From Hamiltosporidium magnivora (lineage: Eukaryota > Microsporidia > Dubosqiidae): DNA of 11,945 bases. The notes under the pieces were generated by a model. That model was not told the DNA's origin, did not search any database, and was given only the letters and a program-made list of their open reading frames with translations. The position numbers and the translations under genes are program-made. The number at the start of each line of letters is the position of its first letter. Within the stretch, counting starts at the first letter, position 1. Location: contig PITI01000476.1 of the NCBI GenBank assembly GCA_004325065.1, positions 1-11,945 on the forward strand. The letters run 5' to 3'. Below, in pieces: positions 10,069-11,945 of the stretch.

Positions 10069-10280
10069 TTTAATCCTTAAAATCAAAAAGTATTACAATC
10101 TTTATATTCTAACAGTTAAATATACAAAGAATAAAATGTATTTAATCCTAAAAATTAAAAAATATTCCAATCTTTATATTCTAACAGTTAAATTTAGAAA
10201 TATAAAATTTATTTAATCCTTAAAATAAAAAGTATTACAATCTTTATATTCTAACAGTTGAATTTACAAAGAATAAACTT
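10069..10280. repeat. Three tandem copies of a ~72-bp repeat
   Basis: Units start at 10069, 10141 and 10212 (spacing 72 and 71), each beginning TTTAATCCT and containing CAATCTTTATATTCTAACAG. Copies differ by a few substitutions and small indels; the third tails off near 10280. It is a minisatellite in the upstream flank of RPB6, about 370 bp from the start codon. Confidence 0.85.
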
Positions 10281-10450
10281 AAATTCAAAACTAAAAAACA
10301 GTTTTTTTTATTTCTAAAAATATTAATATCATATGAAGGTTTAATAAATAATTTAAATATAGAAAACTAAATAAATTTTACATTCATCACTATAATTTAA
10401 TATTTCCATTAAATAACTCTTACCATTAAACTCTAACCTCTACTACACCC

Positions 10451-10614
10451 CACCCATCTATTAAATAATATTTTTACCTATAAAACTAACTAACTACTAT
10501 TCTCTACTACTTTTCACCCACCCACCCATCTATTAAATAAAATTTTTATCTATAAAACTAACCAACTATTATTCCTCTCACCCACCCATCTATTAAATAA
10601 ATATTTTTATCTCT
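10451..10614. repeat. Three imperfect copies of a CACCCATC-headed repeat
   Basis: Copies begin at 10451, 10523 and 10583 (spacing 72 and 60). Each starts CACCCATCTATTAAATAA and runs into an AT stretch with TTTTTA(C/T)CTATAAAACTAAC; the third copy is cut short at about 10614. The array lies 30-195 bp upstream of the RPB6 start, where binding sites would be expected, and supplies many of the C's of the G-free leader. Confidence 0.85.
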
Positions 10615-10636
10615 TAAATATATTTTATTTTCTATT

Positions 10637-10639
10637 CCC
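10637..10639 (+). promoter_or_regulatory. CCC start-proximal motif of RPB6
   Basis: A CCC triplet ends 6 bases before the ATG at 10646. A CCC-like (or GGG-like) element just upstream of the start codon is characteristic of strongly expressed microsporidian genes. A matching element precedes the V-ATPase gene on the other strand. Confidence 0.5.
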
Positions 10640-10645
10640 TTTAAT

Positions 10646-10999
10646 ATGGACAGTGAAGAATTAGAAAGTTTACCTTCTCAAGAATCTAGTTACTTAGAAA
10701 ATTCAGAACTAGAAATAATAGAAGATAAACCAACCAAAACATCAAATATATCACCACAAAGTAGAATTACATCACCTATAATGACAAAATTTGAACGTGC
10801 ACATGTATTAGGTGTACGTGCTCTACAACTTAGTATGGGTGCATCACCAATGGTTGATATTGAATTTGAGACAAGTCCACTTAAAATAGCGATAAAAGAA
10901 TTAAAAGTTAAAATGATACCTTTTATTGTTCGAAGAAAGTTACCAGACGGTAGTTATGAAGACTGGTCTATCAGAGAAATGTATGTCAATGAATTTTAG
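10646..10999 (+). CDS. RPB6: RNA polymerases I, II and III common subunit RPABC2 (RPB6)
   Basis: Small subunit shared by the three nuclear RNA polymerases; it helps hold the clamp and assemble the enzyme. The protein is 117 residues, close to the usual 110-155. Residues 1-46 are an acidic Ser/Glu-rich tail, variable in this family. The conserved core begins about residue 47 with [20 protein letters not shown], followed by a V-IE-E-SPL-IA-KELK block and the diagnostic C-terminal [17 protein letters not shown]. The ATG at 10646 is the only reasonable start because no G, hence no ATG, occurs in the 283 bases before it. No intron is present. A CCC triplet lies just upstream. The last codons (from [10 protein letters not shown]) are repeated after the stop in a 64-bp tandem duplication. 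It faces the V-ATPase subunit e gene tail to tail, 435 bp apart; an AATAAA at 11217-11222 is a possible polyadenylation signal. Confidence 0.96.
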   Translation: MDSEELESLPSQESSYLENSELEIIEDKPTKTSNISPQSRITSPIMTKFERAHVLGVRALQLSMGASPMVDIEFETSPLKIAIKELKVKMIPFIVRRKLPDGSYEDWSIREMYVNEF

Positions 11000-11099
11000 T
11001 TTTATACGTTGGTACTGTTGCTACAGTTAGTATATCAGAGAAATGTATGTCAATGAATTTTAGTTTTATACGTTGGTACTGTTGGTTATCAGAGAAATG
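10969..11099. repeat. Tandem duplication of the 3' end of RPB6
   Basis: A 52-bp segment (10969-11020), covering the last 31 bases of RPB6 including its stop and 21 bases beyond, recurs without a mismatch at 11033-11084 (period 64, with 12 bases between). A third partial copy, TATCAGAGAAATG, follows at 11087-11099. Identity between the full copies implies a recent duplication. Confidence 0.95.
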
Positions 11100-11235
11100 A
11101 GTTTAAGAATATAATTTATTGTAACGTAGTATAGTTAGTATATCGATTTTTCAGATAAATAATATTTTGGTTGTTATTTTATGGTGGTGTTTGGATTTCA
11201 TTGGTTGGTTTGTTACAATAAATATTTTTAAAAAT

Positions 11236-11395
11236 TTATTTAAAAAAATAATTTTAAAAGACAAATTTTTAATTCAACAAAATAATTTATTTTTTATTTA
11301 AAAAAATACTTTAATAATAAAAAAGACAAATTTTTAATTCAATAAATCTAATTACTTTATTTAAAAAAATAATTTTAAAAATAATATTATATTGA
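11236..11395. repeat. ~60-bp tandem repeat between convergent genes
   Basis: TTATTTAAAAAAATA occurs at 11236, 11294 and 11357 (spacing 58 and 63). The first two copies continue into an identical AAAAGACAAATTTTTAATTCAA, while the third diverges. The array lies in the spacer where RPB6 and the V-ATPase gene converge, so it may fall in one or both 3' untranslated regions. The spacer 11000-11434 holds no gene. Confidence 0.8.
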
Positions 11396-11434
11396 TTTTA
11401 ATTGCTAAAAGTTTTATTATTTTATTATTTCTAT

Positions 11435-11632
11435 TTACGGTGTGACAGCAGGATGATAATGTGCCATATAAGTAACAGCCCATGCAAGATAAGCAGATCC
11501 AATAACACCTGTTCCTGCTATACGTATAACATCTCTATCTTTCTTTTTTGTTAAATTTGCTACTTTAAATACTAAAAATACAAGAATAAACATAAATATT
11601 GTTACTGCTATAAATGTAGATGTAAAACTCAT
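11435..11632 (-). CDS. VMA9: V-type H+-ATPase subunit e (Vma9-like)
   Basis: Small hydrophobic subunit of the membrane Vo sector of the vacuolar proton pump, needed for Vo assembly and acidification of internal compartments. The protein has 65 residues, close to the 70-80 usual for the family. Two membrane segments are visible: about residues 6-27, then a charged loop (LTKKKDRD, 27-34) and about 37-58. The C-terminus, LAWAVTYMAHYHPAVTP, matches the family hallmark, a W-containing second helix ending in an (N/H)PL-like proline motif. The first ATG (11630-11632) fits, with a CCC triplet 9 bases upstream. An AATAAA word begins 9 bases after the stop. The gene is read toward RPB6. Family members are short and variable, so the call rests on length, topology and the C-terminal motif. 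Confidence 0.85.
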   Translation of the reverse strand: MSFTSTFIAVTIFMFILVFLVFKVANLTKKKDRDVIRIAGTGVIGSAYLAWAVTYMAHYHPAVTP

Positions 11633-11641
11633 ATAATTGAA

Positions 11642-11644
11642 GGG
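11642..11644 (-). promoter_or_regulatory. CCC start-proximal motif of V-ATPase subunit e
   Basis: GGG on the plus strand, i.e. CCC on the coding strand, ends 9 bases before the ATG. It is the same arrangement as at RPB6 and the usual microsporidian start-proximal signal. Confidence 0.45.
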
Positions 11645-11738
11645 TTTATTCTTTTTAAAAATAAATAGAATTTTTTATTTTTTTATTTGGAATTAAATGT
11701 GGTTAGTTAGACAATCTTTTTTATATTTTATTATATTT

Positions 11739-11830
11739 TAGTAATAATTTGTTATGTAATATTTTATTTTAGTAATAATTTGTTATGTAATATTTTATTT
11801 TAGTAATAATTTGTAATTTAATATTTTATT
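11739..11830. repeat. 31-bp tandem repeat, about three copies
   Basis: AGTAATAATTTG starts at 11740, 11771 and 11802, a regular 31-bp period. The first two units are identical (with TTATGTAATATTTTATTTT following); the third is slightly changed (TAATTTAATATTTT). It lies about 110-200 bp upstream of the V-ATPase subunit e gene. Confidence 0.9.
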
Positions 11831-11945
11831 TTATTTAATATTCTTTTTCTATTCTCTTCTAAAATTATTTCTAATTACATTATTTTTTTTCTATTAAAAA
11901 TTATTTCTATTAAAATTTCTCTTCTCTAGTATTATTTATATTTCT
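11831..11945 (+). other. C-rich, G-poor right edge, probable upstream flank of a plus-strand gene
   Basis: No gene in these last 115 bases. The plus strand has about 14 C and only one G, with repeated TTATTTCTA words. This is the same skew seen before RPB6 and opposite to that at 11633-11760. By analogy it should be the 5' flank of a plus-strand gene just beyond the window. Confidence 0.35.

Larger units (their letters stand above)
10363..10645 (+). promoter_or_regulatory. G-free upstream leader/promoter of RPB6
   Basis: Every base from 10363 to the ATG is A, C or T: by hand count 0 G and about 69 C in 283 bases. At the ordinary background this would be essentially impossible by chance. The block holds the CACCCATC repeats and a CCC triplet just before the ATG. 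G-poor 5' leaders would avoid structure and upstream ATGs: without G there can be no ATG at all, so the first start codon a ribosome meets is that of RPB6. Promoter function is inferred from position. Confidence 0.6.

Noticed and set aside
1..11945. tRNA, rRNA, CRISPR array, telomeric repeats, bacterial-type operons
   Set aside because: No tRNA cloverleaf, rRNA core sequence, spaced short repeats, telomere arrays or ribosome binding sites were seen; the genes are eukaryotic.

Overview
The window is AT-rich eukaryotic nuclear DNA (about four fifths A+T by eye), most likely from a microsporidian with a gene-poor, decaying genome. Three things support this. The two recognisable housekeeping genes, RNA polymerase subunit RPB6 and V-ATPase subunit e, are short, intronless and compact. 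Both have a CCC triplet a few bases before the ATG, as is typical of microsporidia. The other genes encode lineage-restricted secreted proteins, and there is a wrecked copy of an integrase type known to me from microsporidia. The assignment is an inference; no rRNA or species marker is present.

Layout. 1-2054: no supportable gene. 2055-3368 (-): a secreted protein of unknown function (A). 3369-5869: 2.5 kb with no supportable gene. 5870-7156 (-): a second secreted protein (B), clearly a paralogue of A. 7157-8245: nothing convincing. 8246-8745 (-): a frameshifted remnant of the C-terminal end of a KRBA2/Ginger-like integrase with a Cys/His cluster. About 8941-9180 (-): a less AT-rich, broken fragment resembling the 5' part of a non-LTR retroelement. 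9181-10368: AT-rich spacer with a 72-bp tandem repeat. 10363-10645: a leader without a single G. 10646-10999 (+): RPB6, whose last 31 bases are duplicated in its own 3' flank. 11000-11434: convergent intergenic spacer with about 60-bp repeats. 11435-11632 (-): V-ATPase subunit e. 11633-11945: promoter side of that gene with 31-bp repeats, then C-rich/G-poor sequence that probably leads to a plus-strand gene beyond the window.

The window appears to join two kinds of chromatin. The left three quarters hold a fast-evolving secreted gene pair and dead mobile elements, with no strand bias near starts and no CCC signal. The right quarter holds conserved housekeeping genes with strongly strand-asymmetric flanks and minisatellites. 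Nothing indicates that the genes act in one pathway. RPB6 serves nuclear transcription, subunit e serves organelle acidification, and A and B are probably secretory-pathway or host-exposed proteins.
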